Source: JBKQVT01 sp963727245 (GTDB lineage Bacteria; Planctomycetota; Planctomycetia; Pirellulales; Thermoguttaceae). Taken from it: a stretch of 64,000 nucleotides of DNA. The notes below the pieces were generated by a model. The model was given only the letters and a program-made list of their open reading frames with translations, had not been told where the DNA came from and made no database searches. Below are positions 47,011 through 55,765 of this stretch, in pieces. The stretch covers positions 558,001 to 622,000 of the forward strand of contig CAVSFO010000009.1 in NCBI GenBank assembly GCA_963727245.1, in the 5' to 3' direction. How positions within the stretch are numbered: position 1 is the first letter of the stretch; each line of letters starts with the position of its first letter. The translations under genes were made by a program, and so were the position numbers.

Positions 47011-48665
47011 TTAAGTCACGTGCCCGATCCAAGACCGCAGGATGTTGGCGGCCGCGTCGGGGTCCTCCTGAACCAACTCGGAAAGCTCGTCGCGCAGCGA
47101 GGGACCGCTACCGCTGAAGCGCCGCAGCCGCCGCGCCGCCACGCTTTCGGGCGACTCGCCGGCGCCGGCTTCGGGCTCGGCGGCCACGCGGACGTGCACG
47201 GCGGCGTTTTCGGCGGTCCCCGGCGCGGCGCGGACCATCGACCGCAACACCAGCAGGCTGACCAGCCCCACGCCGATCATGCCCAGCGTGCTCCAATATT
47301 GCCCCAGCCAGGCGAGCATTTTTTGGCCGATGCCGGGCAGGGGGATCTCGGCCGGCTTGATGTCTTGAAGGTTGGTGACGGTGACCAACTCCGTCAGGTC
47401 GGTCACTCCCTTGGCCGGCGGCAGCAGGGCAGCCACGAGCTTTTGCACCTTGCCCGATTCCTCGGTGCGGATCTGGTCCAGGGCCGCCTGGTCGGGAGCC
47501 TTCTGCTCTTGCCCGGCGGCGGCCGGGTTTCGCTCCCGCCAGACCTTCTCGAAGTAGCTGTTGGGAATGGCGATGGCCACCTTGACCAACTCGGGCGTCA
47601 GGCCCACGGTCTCCTTTTCGGTCTGTTGCACGCCCGTGGCGTTGATTGTCTCGGATGTCGATTCCTCTTCTTCATCGTGAGGGCCCTTCGACGAGGACGC
47701 CGACAGCGCCGCCGGGGTGTTGGGGCTGTTCTGGGCCTGATAGCCGGGCCGGCCTCCGCCGGAACCGCCGCCCTCGCGGACGTTTGTTTTGCTCTTTTCC
47801 ATCGTCCGCTGCACGACGGGCTTAGTGGGCTCCGTGGTAAGGACGCGATTGAATTTCTCCCGGTCCAACTGCGCGTTGACCTCAACGGTCAGGTTGGGAA
47901 TGTAGGACAGGCTGCCGAGGATCTTGGCCTTCAGGTCGCTTTCCCACCTGGTCTTGGCGGCAAGATATTCGTCTTCACCCGTGCCGCCGCCCGGCGCACC
48001 GCCAATATATACTTTGTCGCTGCCGGTATCGACCACGGTGACGTTTTCGGACTTCAATCCGGCAGCCGAGAAGACGGCGGCGCGAATGCACTCGACCTGC
48101 TGTTGCGTGAGCGGCTCGCCGCCGAGGGCTTTGGCGGTCACCGAGGCGGTCCGGACCGGGTCTTGGCCGAAGCCTTTTCTGCCCTCCGAGCCGATAATCA
48201 CCATCGCGCTGTCGATCCCCTTCATGTGGTTGATAGCCAGCGAAAGTTCTTCCTGCAAGGCATTCCGGGCTCGCTCCTCCCGCTGTTGCGTGGTTTCAAA
48301 AGGGTTGCTGCCTTCGATCGCGTCGCTGAAGAAATGGCCCGACCGGGGCGGCAGGGCCTTGGCGTCGGCCAGCGCGCCCATGTAGGTCCCCTGTTGACCG
48401 CGCGGCACCCGAATCTTCGATCCCACGATCTCGTACGAGTCCAGGTGCGCCTTGGCAAAGGCCGCCTCCATCTGGGGCATGAGACTGGGCGGAATCGGCT
48501 CGCCGTTCATCAGGTACGTGTCGGCCGCCGAGACCTCGTAGCGAAACAGGTATCCCAGGCTGATCACCACGACCGCCAGCAGCAGGCCGGCGGTGACGCG
48601 CGCCCGGGCGTCATCGAGCGAAACAGGTCGCTCAGTTGGGCGAAGGCTTTGTTGAGGAAATCCAT
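47011..48665 (-). CDS. fliF: Flagellar MS-ring protein FliF, frameshift
   Basis: About 551 residues. It begins MDFLNKAFAQLSDLFRSMTPG; one base is missing near 48613, after which the first transmembrane helix (LLLAVVVISLGYLFRY) and ring-building motifs follow (LDSYEIVGSKIRVPRGQQGTYMGALADAKALP, FETTQQREERARNALQEELSLAINHMKGIDSAMVII). A second transmembrane helix (LGMIGVGLVSLLVLRSMV) and the C-terminal FliG-binding tail close it. The corrected start at 48665 lies 20 nt below the fliE stop. Confidence 0.92.
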
Positions 48666-48684
48666 CCTTGGAACCTATCGGGGG

Positions 48685-48987
48685 TTATACGCGTATGTTC
48701 TGCACGTCCTCGAACGCTTGCACCATCTTGTTGCGGACCTGCATCATGAGGTGGAAGGCGATGTCGGCCTTCTGCACCGCCGTGAGCACTTCCGCCGGAG
48801 TGACGTTGCCGCCGGTGGCCAGTTTCTCCACGGCCTTGTCGGCGGCCTGCTGCATCGAGTTCACCTCCTGAATCGAGTTGACGAGGAAATCCCGAAACGA
48901 GGCCCCGTCCGGCGCCGCTGCCTCCGTCGGTGAGGACAGTTGCAGGGGCTGCAACGTGGGATTCTGGATGCTCGAGATGGGGTTCAT
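48685..48987 (-). CDS. fliE: Flagellar hook-basal body protein FliE
   Basis: A 100-residue FliE joining the MS ring and the rod. Conserved parts are SFRDFLVNSIQEVNSMQQAADKAVEKLATGG and VLTAVQKADIAFHLMMQVRNKMVQAFEDVQNIRV. The ATG overlaps the flgC stop by one base (TGATG). Confidence 0.94.
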   Translation of the reverse strand: MNPISSIQNPTLQPLQLSSPTEAAAPDGASFRDFLVNSIQEVNSMQQAADKAVEKLATGGNVTPAEVLTAVQKADIAFHLMMQVRNKMVQAFEDVQNIRV

Positions 48988-49413
48988 CAGGCGATAATTT
49001 TCAGGGTTTGCTGTTCGATGTCCTTGGAGATTTCCATGGCGCCGACGTTGGCCTCATAGGCCCGCGAGGCCTCCAGGGCGTCGGTGAACTCGCCCATCAT
49101 GCTGATGTTGGGATAGGCGACGTAGCCTTTGCTCGGGCCCTCTTTGATGGCGTCCGGGTTGCCCGGCTCATACTTCAATCGCGGCTCGATCTGCTGGGTT
49201 TCGATCGAGCTGACTTTGACGCCGGCTGCGCCGTTGCCGCCGATGGTGTCGTCGGCCTGAAAGACGACGAACCGCGGCTGGTAGGGCACGGCCTCGCCGC
49301 GCTCGTTGTGCGTGGTCGAGATATTGGCCAGGTTGCCGGAGATGGCGGTCATCCGCGTCGCGTTGCGCCACCAGCCCGCTGGCACTGACGTCGAGTGCCG
49401 GAAACATGCCCAT
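48987..49413 (-). CDS. flgC: Flagellar rod protein FlgC, frameshift
   Basis: A 141-residue proximal rod protein. The N-terminal motif FPALDVSASGLVAQRTRMTAISGNLANISTT is split by one extra G near 49376; the rest (VPYQPRFVVFQADD, VAYPNISMMGEFTDALEASRAYEANVGAMEISKDIEQQTLKII) is intact. GGAG lies 8 nt before the ATG at 49413, so that start is used over one two codons upstream. Confidence 0.92.
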
Positions 49414-49450
49414 GGTCATTCTCCGTCGTTTCTCATGTTTGCGGTCTCAC

Positions 49451-49861
49451 TTACACTTTTTCGCTGATGGCCGACTGGAGCAGACGAAACTGGTCGACCA
49501 ACAGGGAGAGGGCCAGGTTGTGCTGCATCTGGTTCTTGGCCATTTCGGACGCTTGCGATTCCAGGGCCACGTTTCCCTGATCGTGCCGCAGGATGGACGG
49601 CGACGTTTTGGCCACCTCCGCCAGCGGCGTCACGGGCCGGTACTCCGGCTCGCCCGGCGACAGGGTCGAGGGATTGTCGCGCTCCTGGATGGCGGCCTTG
49701 AGCCGCTCCTGAAACGCCTCGACCGAGAGGTCGCGGGCCTGGTAGCCCGGCGTGTCGATGTTGGCGATGTTGCCGGCCAGCACGTTATTGCGGGCCTGAG
49801 CGAAGCTGACCGCTTGCTCCAGCACCGGAATCGTCGTCGATTGGAACAGGCCCGATAACAT
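49451..49861 (-). CDS. flgB: Flagellar rod protein FlgB
   Basis: A 136-residue proximal rod protein and first gene of the large minus-strand operon. Conserved parts are LEQAVSFAQARNNVLAGNIANIDTPGYQARDLSVEAFQERL and GNVALESQASEMAKNQMQHNLALSLLVDQFRLLQSAISE. A sigma-54 type promoter lies about 50 nt upstream. The gene appears undamaged. Confidence 0.94.
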   Translation of the reverse strand: MLSGLFQSTTIPVLEQAVSFAQARNNVLAGNIANIDTPGYQARDLSVEAFQERLKAAIQERDNPSTLSPGEPEYRPVTPLAEVAKTSPSILRHDQGNVALESQASEMAKNQMQHNLALSLLVDQFRLLQSAISEKV

Positions 49862-49909
49862 GGCGTTGCGTTGAGTTTCCCAGTTTCTCCGGCTCGCGGA
49901 GTTTGCCTA

Positions 49910-49925
49910 TGCAAGCGGCGTACCG
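49910..49925 (-). promoter_or_regulatory. Sigma-54 type promoter upstream of flgB
   Basis: On the flgB strand the sequence CGGTACGCCGCTTGCA matches the -24/-12 consensus TGGCAC-N5-TTGCA at 9 of 11 fixed positions, with the GG and GC at exactly the right spacing. The predicted start of transcription would fall about 38 nt before the flgB ATG. An NtrC-type activator with the sigma-54 contact motif GAFTGA is encoded about 350 nt upstream. Confidence 0.65.
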
Positions 49926-50126
49926 CAGTCGGCCGCCGACGGGGCGGCGATCTGCCCCGAGTGGCCGTGGCCGCAGTTCTAAGGTATTGTCCGTTCTGCT
50001 GTTATCATCGTTTCGTTACGTTGGCTCACTGAGTCCAAGTCCTGTCGGCCGCCGGGTGACACCGGCAGTTCTTGCCGCTGGCCAACCGGCAGATTCTGCC
50101 GCATCGGTTCGCTTGCCCGGCTAATT

Positions 50127-50238
50127 GTTTTCTGTTGCGGAAGATTCGGAATTTGTAGGGTGGGACGAGCGGAGCGAAGTCCCACCATCAGTTTTTCGCG
50201 GATCTTGGCGGGACTTCGCTCCGCTCGTCCCACCCTAC
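50127..50238. repeat. Palindromic repeats, half family g then family c
   Basis: TTTTCTGTTGCGGA (50127) is followed by a full family c hairpin (50156-50238) with arms TAGGGTGGGACGAGCGGAGC and GCTCCGCTCGTCCCACCCTA. The same pairing exists at 5379-5479. The rest of the 417-nt gap upstream of flgB contains the sigma-54 type site and no visible gene. Confidence 0.75.
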
Positions 50239-50267
50239 CGGTCCACCGCTAAGCGGCGAATTGACGT

Positions 50268-50294
50268 CATCCCCGGGCTTATGCCCCGGGGCTC
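50268..50294. repeat. Palindrome overlapping the regulator's C-terminus
   Basis: CATCCCCGGGCTTATGCCCCGG, the same palindrome as in fliO, encodes the last residues (RSPGA) and stop of the NtrC-type regulator. Confidence 0.7.
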
Positions 50295-51739
50295 CTATCT
50301 CTTTCCCGCGCGTCGTCGGACGCGAAGATTTTCTCCCGGGGGGGATATCCATATTGTCTGAGTTTGCCGGAGAGCGTCCGCAGTCCGATGCCCAGGGCCT
50401 TGGCCGTCTTGGCGCGGTGGCCGGCGAAACGCTCCAAGGTGGCCTCGATCATCCGCCGTTCCATCTCTTCCAGGCTGATGCCGACCGGGACGATCCCCTG
50501 GTCGGGCTGGTCCTCGGCGGCGGAGTGTCCGCCGGCCGATCCGATCAGCCAGCGCCGCAGGTCGTCGGCGCTGACTGGGCCGCCGGCGTGCAGCACGCTC
50601 GCCCGGGTGATGACGTTTTCCAGCTCGCGGACGTTGCCCGGCCAATGATATTCCGACAACAGGTTGCGGGCCGAGTCGTCCAGCGCGCAGGGCTCGCGTT
50701 GCAGCCGCGCGGCGGAGCGGCGGGCGAAATGATCGATCAGCGCGGGGAGGTCTTCGCGGCGGTCGCGCAACGGGGGCACGTGCAGCGGCACGACGGCCAG
50801 CCGGAAGTAAAGGTCCTCGCGGAAGCGGCCGGCTTGGGCCTCGGCCTGCAGGTCCCGGTTCGTCGTGGCCAGCACGCGGACGTCGACGTGGCGGGTTTGG
50901 CTGGAGCCGACGCGCTCGAACGACCGCTCCTGGAGCACGCGGAGCAACTTGGCTTGCAGGGGCAGATCGATCTCGGTGACTTCGTCCAAGAGGATGGAGC
51001 CGCCGTCGGCCATCTCGAAGCGTCCGATCCGCGGCGCGTCGGCGCCGGTGAACGCCCCGCGCTCGTGCCCGAACAACTCGCTCTCCATCAAGTGTGCCGA
51101 CAGGACGGGGCAATTGAGGCTGACCAGCGGGGCGTCGGCCCGGCCGCTGGCCGCGTGGACCGCCTTGGCCACCAGTTCCTTGCCGGTGCCGCTTTCGCCG
51201 GTGATGAGGACGGTTTCGGGGGTGGGGGCGACCTGGGCGATGCGCGCCCGCAGGGCCTGCATCGGCCCGCTCCGGCCGATCATGACCGGCGGCTGGCCGG
51301 CCGCCAGGGAAGGGGCCGCGGCGGTCGGCTTGAGCAAACGGCCGTGGCGAATGGCCTCCCCCACCAGCCGCTCGATCTGATCGACGTCGAAGGGCTTTTC
51401 GATGTAGTCGAAGGCCCCGTGCCGCATGGCCTCGACCGCCGAGTTGACGGTGGCATGGGCCGTGACCATCACCACCTGGGCGCCGTAGCGGCGCTGTTCG
51501 AGTTGGACGACGAACTCCAGCCCGCTCATGCCCGGCATCTTCAGGTCCGTGATGATGCAATCGTAGCTTTCCTCTTGAATGACTTGCAGGGCCTCGGAGG
51601 CGCTGGAGCAGCAGGCCACGCGGTGGCCGGCCTGGCGCAGCACGTCGGCCATCGATTCGCGCGCCTGGCGGTGGTCGTCGACCACCAGCACGCGGCCGGC
51701 TCCGAGGGACGGATTTTCTTCCTGGCTGGAGACCATCAT
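50279..51739 (-). CDS. NtrC-family sigma-54 activator, FlgR-like
   Basis: A 486-residue response regulator. A receiver domain (VLVVDDHRQARESM, phospho-accepting Asp in CIITDLKMPGMSG near residue 61, VTAHATVNSAVEAMRHGAFDYIEKPF) is followed by a sigma-54 AAA+ domain (Walker A GESGTGKELVAKAVH, GAFTGA near residue 228, ILLDEVTEID) and a Fis-type HTH (RAKTAKALGIGLRTLSGKLRQ). Its start overlaps the kinase stop (ATGA). It very likely activates the flgB operon from the sigma-54 type promoter nearby. The tail is encoded by a palindromic repeat. Confidence 0.92.
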   Translation of the reverse strand: MMVSSQEENPSLGAGRVLVVDDHRQARESMADVLRQAGHRVACCSSASEALQVIQEESYDCIITDLKMPGMSGLEFVVQLEQRRYGAQVVMVTAHATVNSAVEAMRHGAFDYIEKPFDVDQIERLVGEAIRHGRLLKPTAAAPSLAAGQPPVMIGRSGPMQALRARIAQVAPTPETVLITGESGTGKELVAKAVHAASGRADAPLVSLNCPVLSAHLMESELFGHERGAFTGADAPRIGRFEMADGGSILLDEVTEIDLPLQAKLLRVLQERSFERVGSSQTRHVDVRVLATTNRDLQAEAQAGRFREDLYFRLAVVPLHVPPLRDRREDLPALIDHFARRSAARLQREPCALDDSARNLLSEYHWPGNVRELENVITRASVLHAGGPVSADDLRRWLIGSAGGHSAAEDQPDQGIVPVGISLEEMERRMIEATLERFAGHRAKTAKALGIGLRTLSGKLRQYGYPPREKIFASDDARERDRSPGA

Positions 51740-52591
51740 GCGGCAGCCTTGCGAAGGGGGTGAGGGATGCGGAGCGTAAAGGCGGCGCCGCCTTGCGGCG
51801 CAGTTGGCGGCCGTGGCCTCGCCCTGGTGGACCTCGGCGATCCGCGCCACCATGGCCAGCCCCAGCCCCGTGCCGTTCTGCTTGGTCGTGAAGAACGGCT
51901 CGAAGATGCGGGGCAGGACCTTTTCCGACAGCCCGGGGCCGCTGTCGGCAATCTCCAACTCGATGCCCTGCGGCGTCGAGCAGGCGATGATCGTCAGCGT
52001 GCCGCCGTCGGGCATGGCGTCCATGGCGTTCAGGACCATGTTCAACAGCGCGCGGCGGAGCATGTCGCGGTCGGCGGTGACGCTCAGGTTCTTCGGCACG
52101 TCGATGACCGGCGCGATCGCCTGGGCCGAAAACTGCGCGGCCAGCGTGGCGCAGACGTCGTCGATCAGCGCGCTCAGGAAGAAGGTCTGCAGGCGCGGAT
52201 CGCGGTCGGAGGTGAAATGCAGCAGGTCGTTGACCATCACGTCCAGGGCGGTGAAGCCGGCGGTGATCTTGTCCACCACGTCGCGGATGCCCGGATCGCC
52301 GCTGATCCGCCGCCGCAAGAGGCTCAAGTAGAGCCTCAGGGGGACGAGGTTGTTGCGCACTTCGTGGGCGACGTGCGAGGCCATCTGGCCGAGGTCGGCC
52401 AGGCGGTTCTTCCGCGCCAACTGGCGGTTCTTCGCCTCCAGTTCCCCGGTCAGTTCTTGCACTTCCCGGCGCAGGGCCTCGTGCGTCTGCTCCAGCCGCA
52501 GCGTGGCGCCGTGCCAGGCCGCCAGCACCGTCTGCAGATCGGCCTTCTCGTCGAGCATCAGCGGGTCGGGGGAATGAATAGGGGGAGTCAT
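51736..52591 (-). CDS. Sensor histidine kinase paired with the NtrC-type regulator, frameshift
   Basis: A soluble histidine kinase of about 285 residues with no transmembrane segment. An N-terminal coiled coil (LRLEQTHEALRREVQELTGELEAKNRQLARKNRLADLG) leads into the H box HVAHEVRNNLVPLRLYLSLL (His near residue 75), then the N, G1 and G2 boxes (LNMVLNAMDAMPDGG, IADSGPGLSE, GTGLGLAMV). A one-base loss near 51795 makes it read into the regulator gene; corrected, it ends FTLRIPHPLRKAAA. It resembles FlgS-type kinases that sense flagellar assembly. Confidence 0.88.
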
Positions 52592-52601
52592 GGTTCGGCT
52601 C

Positions 52602-53057
52602 CTAACCGTTGGAAAGGAGGTTGAGTTGGTTGAGTATCTGGCGGGCGGGCGCCGTGTAGGCGCCGCGGGCCTGGCCGGCCGCGTGCATGCCTTGCAACTG
52701 GGCGGCCGCCTGGTCGCGCCTCCGCGACAAGGTCGCTTCGCTTTGTTTTTCCTGGGCGATAATCTCCCGCAGCAACTGGTCGCAGTCCTCGAGCTGCTTG
52801 GCGCAGGCGGCGCGGACCTCCGGCGATTGCCAGCGCCGCCGCTCGGGATCCTGCGAGCGGAAGGGGCCGATCGCCCGCTCCGCGCGCTGCAACTCCAGCA
52901 GCGGCCGTTGCTTGGCCGAGAGGAGGTCCAGCAGGCCGGTGAGGTTTCCCGCCTCGATCAACTCGAGTTGACGGCGTCCGATGTCGCGCAGTTGCACCAG
53001 GCAGGCGTGCTTGGCGCGGATCAACTGGACCAGGATGTCGGTTTCCAAGGCGGTCAT
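52602..53057 (-). CDS. FlgN-like flagellar protein
   Basis: A 151-residue, almost wholly helical protein (LETDILVQLIRAKHACLVQLRDIGRRQLELIEAGNLTGLLDLLSAKQRPLLELQRAER ...). Layout, length and the -QRPLLELQ- segment resemble FlgN/FlgT-type export chaperones. It lies 10 nt upstream of the kinase gene on the same strand. Homology is weak by eye, so the call is tentative; no flgK or flgL, its usual clients, occur in this window. Confidence 0.55.
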   Translation of the reverse strand: MTALETDILVQLIRAKHACLVQLRDIGRRQLELIEAGNLTGLLDLLSAKQRPLLELQRAERAIGPFRSQDPERRRWQSPEVRAACAKQLEDCDQLLREIIAQEKQSEATLSRRRDQAAAQLQGMHAAGQARGAYTAPARQILNQLNLLSNG

Positions 53058-53080
53058 CGCTTCCTCGTTACAAGCTCTCG

Positions 53081-55504
53081 TTACAGGCTGCTCAGCCAGG
53101 CAAGGGTCTCACCCCACTCCCGGCGATCGTAGTTGGTGGTCTGGTCGAAGCGCATTCCTTTGGGCATGCGGGCCAGGGCCGCTTTGGCTTGCTCCAGGGT
53201 GCTGCGGGCCTTGAAGGGCTGCCCCAGGCGGCGATAGGCCTCCGCCAGCCGCAAACGGGCGTCGAGCGTCTCCGGGCAGTCGGCAAAGCGATTGGCGGCC
53301 GCCGTGTAGGCCTTTACCGCCGCTTCGTACTGCCCGAGATCGAGCTCGATCTCGCCGACGGCGAACTGGCTGTTCCGCAGCGTCGCCCTCTCCAACGCCG
53401 TCAACTCGCGGTCGTTGCGGTTTTCCAGGTTGTCCAAGACCCATTGATAGTGGCCGAGGGCCTTTTCCCGCAGTTGCACGGCCAGGGCGGCCCGACGCGC
53501 GGCGGTCGCGGAGTTGGCCGACCCCTCCTGGATCGTTTGCCCGCCGTGGCGGCAGGAGTCGGCGATCAAGTAGCGGGCGGTCAGCCCCTGCGGCGCGTCG
53601 GCATAGCGATGGACGAATTCCTCCAAGCGGCGGGTGGCCTCCGCATAGCGGCCCTGGCTGTGCAGCAGCTCGCCCAGGGCAAACAGCGAATCGCGCCATT
53701 CCTTGCTGTCCGGCGTGAGGTGCTCGCCGCTGAGGTTCTCCTGGAGCAGGACCTCGGCCTGCTGGAACTGGCCCTTCTCGGCGCGGACGCCGGCGGCCAG
53801 CAGCCGGGCGCGATAGGCGGCCGCGTCGCGGGGATGATCGAGGATGCAGTCCTCGAATGCGGCCAGGGCCTTATCCAACTCGTCCAGGGCCAGCAGCGCC
53901 TGCCCCAAGGCCAACAGGGCTTGGGGATGCCGCTGCCGCGTCTCGTTCTTCACGTACTTTTGCAGAATCCGCACCGCGTTGCGGTAATCCTGCCCTTGGA
54001 CGTAGGCGTTGGCGCTCCGCCACAACCGCTCGGGATATTGACGGTCCGCCACCTCCCGTTGCGCCAGTCGCAGGTGGACGCTTCCCGCTTGCCGCCATTG
54101 GGCGCGCCCCAGGCGGCGGAGCCAATCGGCCTTGGCGGGCGGGGCGTGCTCGGCCTCGTCCAGCAGGGTTTGCGCCCAGCGCGTGTGCACGTCGGCCGTC
54201 AGTTCCAAGACCTGCGTTTGCGAAAACAACGGATCGAGCAGGCGTCCCACTTGCAGGGCCATCTGGAAATTCCGCGCGTCGAGATAAGCGTGGCAGACTG
54301 CCAGCATGGACGACTGCAACTGGCCCAGCGGGAGCCAAGAATTGTGAAAATGCTCCGGATCGGTGACGGCCGTCAGGACGCGGCGGTAGGCGGCCAGGGC
54401 GTCGGCGTCGCGCTTCGACTCCCGGGCAAGTTCCGCTTCCTGGAAACTGGCCGCCAGGCCCTCGGGATACTCGGCAAAGAGCCTGGCCGTCTGCCCCAGT
54501 TGCCCCGCGGCGCCGCGGCGGTCGCCCAATTCCCGCAGGCAGAGCCCCATCAGGTACATCGCCCCCCGGGTGGCCTGGTTGCTGACGGTATCGCGGCTTT
54601 GGGCCAGGCGGAAGGCTTCGATGGCCGCTTCCAGCTTGCGTCGGGCGGCGCGGCGATCTTTGGCCGTGGCCCCGGACTTGTTCTTGAGGGCCCGGCCCTC
54701 CTCGTAGAGGATCTGCCCCCGCAGCACGGTGGCCCGGCCGCCAATGCCCGCAGTCACCGGAATCTGGTCCAACGTGGCCAGGCACTCGGCGGTGCGATGG
54801 AGGCGAAACAGGAGGTGTGCCCGTTGCAGGCGTCCTTCCTGCCGGGCTGCGGGCGCCAACTTCGGATCGGCCAGGTAGAGGGCGTTTTCCGCCAGCGCTT
54901 TGGCCAGGTCCGGCTTGGCATCCTCGGCGTCGGACGTGGCCAGCAAGCGATGGATTTCGGTCTTCTTCGGGCCGGCCGCGGTCTTCAGGGCCGCCTGCAG
55001 GACCCCGCGGCTGGCCGCGTAGCGGCCTGCCAGCGTGAGCGTCTTGCCCAACAAGTACAATCCCTCGGCCTGGCGGCCTGGCGGAAAGCCGCGATTGTTG
55101 GCTTCTTCCAGATAGCGGGCGGCGATCAGATAGTTCTCGGCCTGGGTTTTTTCGGCGGCCTGGTCCGCGTCGTGAGCGGCCGCCACGCCCAGGACGAACA
55201 CCGGTCCGCCCCAGTCCTCCATGGAAAGGTTTCCCTGGCGCTGCATGGTTTCTGCCAGATGGCGCGCCTCGGCATAGTCGCCGTCGTCGAGTGCAGCGAG
55301 GGTTTCCGCCAGCGTGATGATCTTCTCCGGCGGTTTTCGCGTGGCCCAGAGCACCGCGACGGTCGCGATCGCCCCGACCGACAACATGCCGGCGGCGGCC
55401 AGCAACACCGCCAGTCGCCGATGCTGCGCCAGCCATCTCAAGGGATGGCGGAGCGTCGCCGCGGGCTGCTCTGAGCCTTGTTGATCGGGGGCGTCCGTGG
55501 ACAT
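53081..55504 (-). CDS. Membrane-anchored TPR protein, 807 aa
   Basis: A large TPR protein: one transmembrane helix near residue 35-58 (LAVLLAAAGMLSVGAIATVAVLW), then about 700 residues of helical pairs (for example ETLAALDDGDYAEARHLAETMQRQ, YAEATRRLEEFVHRYADAPQGLTARYLIADSCR, YEAAVKAYTAAANRFADCPETLDARLRLAEAYRRLG). It probably lies in the periplasm as a scaffold. The gene is 24 nt upstream of the FlgN-like gene, so it may be co-transcribed with the flagellar regulators. No known family beyond TPR. Confidence 0.75.
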   Translation of the reverse strand: MSTDAPDQQGSEQPAATLRHPLRWLAQHRRLAVLLAAAGMLSVGAIATVAVLWATRKPPEKIITLAETLAALDDGDYAEARHLAETMQRQGNLSMEDWGGPVFVLGVAAAHDADQAAEKTQAENYLIAARYLEEANNRGFPPGRQAEGLYLLGKTLTLAGRYAASRGVLQAALKTAAGPKKTEIHRLLATSDAEDAKPDLAKALAENALYLADPKLAPAARQEGRLQRAHLLFRLHRTAECLATLDQIPVTAGIGGRATVLRGQILYEEGRALKNKSGATAKDRRAARRKLEAAIEAFRLAQSRDTVSNQATRGAMYLMGLCLRELGDRRGAAGQLGQTARLFAEYPEGLAASFQEAELARESKRDADALAAYRRVLTAVTDPEHFHNSWLPLGQLQSSMLAVCHAYLDARNFQMALQVGRLLDPLFSQTQVLELTADVHTRWAQTLLDEAEHAPPAKADWLRRLGRAQWRQAGSVHLRLAQREVADRQYPERLWRSANAYVQGQDYRNAVRILQKYVKNETRQRHPQALLALGQALLALDELDKALAAFEDCILDHPRDAAAYRARLLAAGVRAEKGQFQQAEVLLQENLSGEHLTPDSKEWRDSLFALGELLHSQGRYAEATRRLEEFVHRYADAPQGLTARYLIADSCRHGGQTIQEGSANSATAARRAALAVQLREKALGHYQWVLDNLENRNDRELTALERATLRNSQFAVGEIELDLGQYEAAVKAYTAAANRFADCPETLDARLRLAEAYRRLGQPFKARSTLEQAKAALARMPKGMRFDQTTNYDRREWGETLAWLSSL

Positions 55505-55683
55505 GGCAGCGGTCTGACAAGTGCAGTCCGCCTTCGCAGCAGGGAACCGACAACGGTCCCGTCGCCGCCAAGGGCGGAAGGAAGCGAGAAAAAGTCGGGC
55601 GGTTTGTACCCGAAACCCCCGGCCACTGTCAATGCACGTTTACCGCCCTGTCAGGGGGCCGGAGGACCAAGCGGCAGCGCAAG

Positions 55684-55763
55684 GGGGACAGTCCCATTTT
55701 CGCGGCGGAAACGCCGGTTCGAAAAGCAACGCCGCCCGCGCCGCGAAAATCGGGACAGTCCCC
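55684..55763. repeat. Palindromic repeat, family e, with insertion
   Basis: GGGGGACAGTCCCATTTTCG and CGAAAATCGGGACAGTCCCC flank a 40-nt centre with an inner GGCG-rich inverted repeat. It accounts for the middle of the 261-nt gap before the hydrolase; the rest shows no gene. Confidence 0.75.
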
Positions 55764-55765
55764 GA

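Noticed and set aside
50279..52591. A single open frame joining the histidine kinase and the NtrC-type regulator as a hybrid protein
   Set aside because: The junction residues are unlike either family, while a one-base correction near 51795 restores the normal kinase end and an ATGA overlap with the regulator start.
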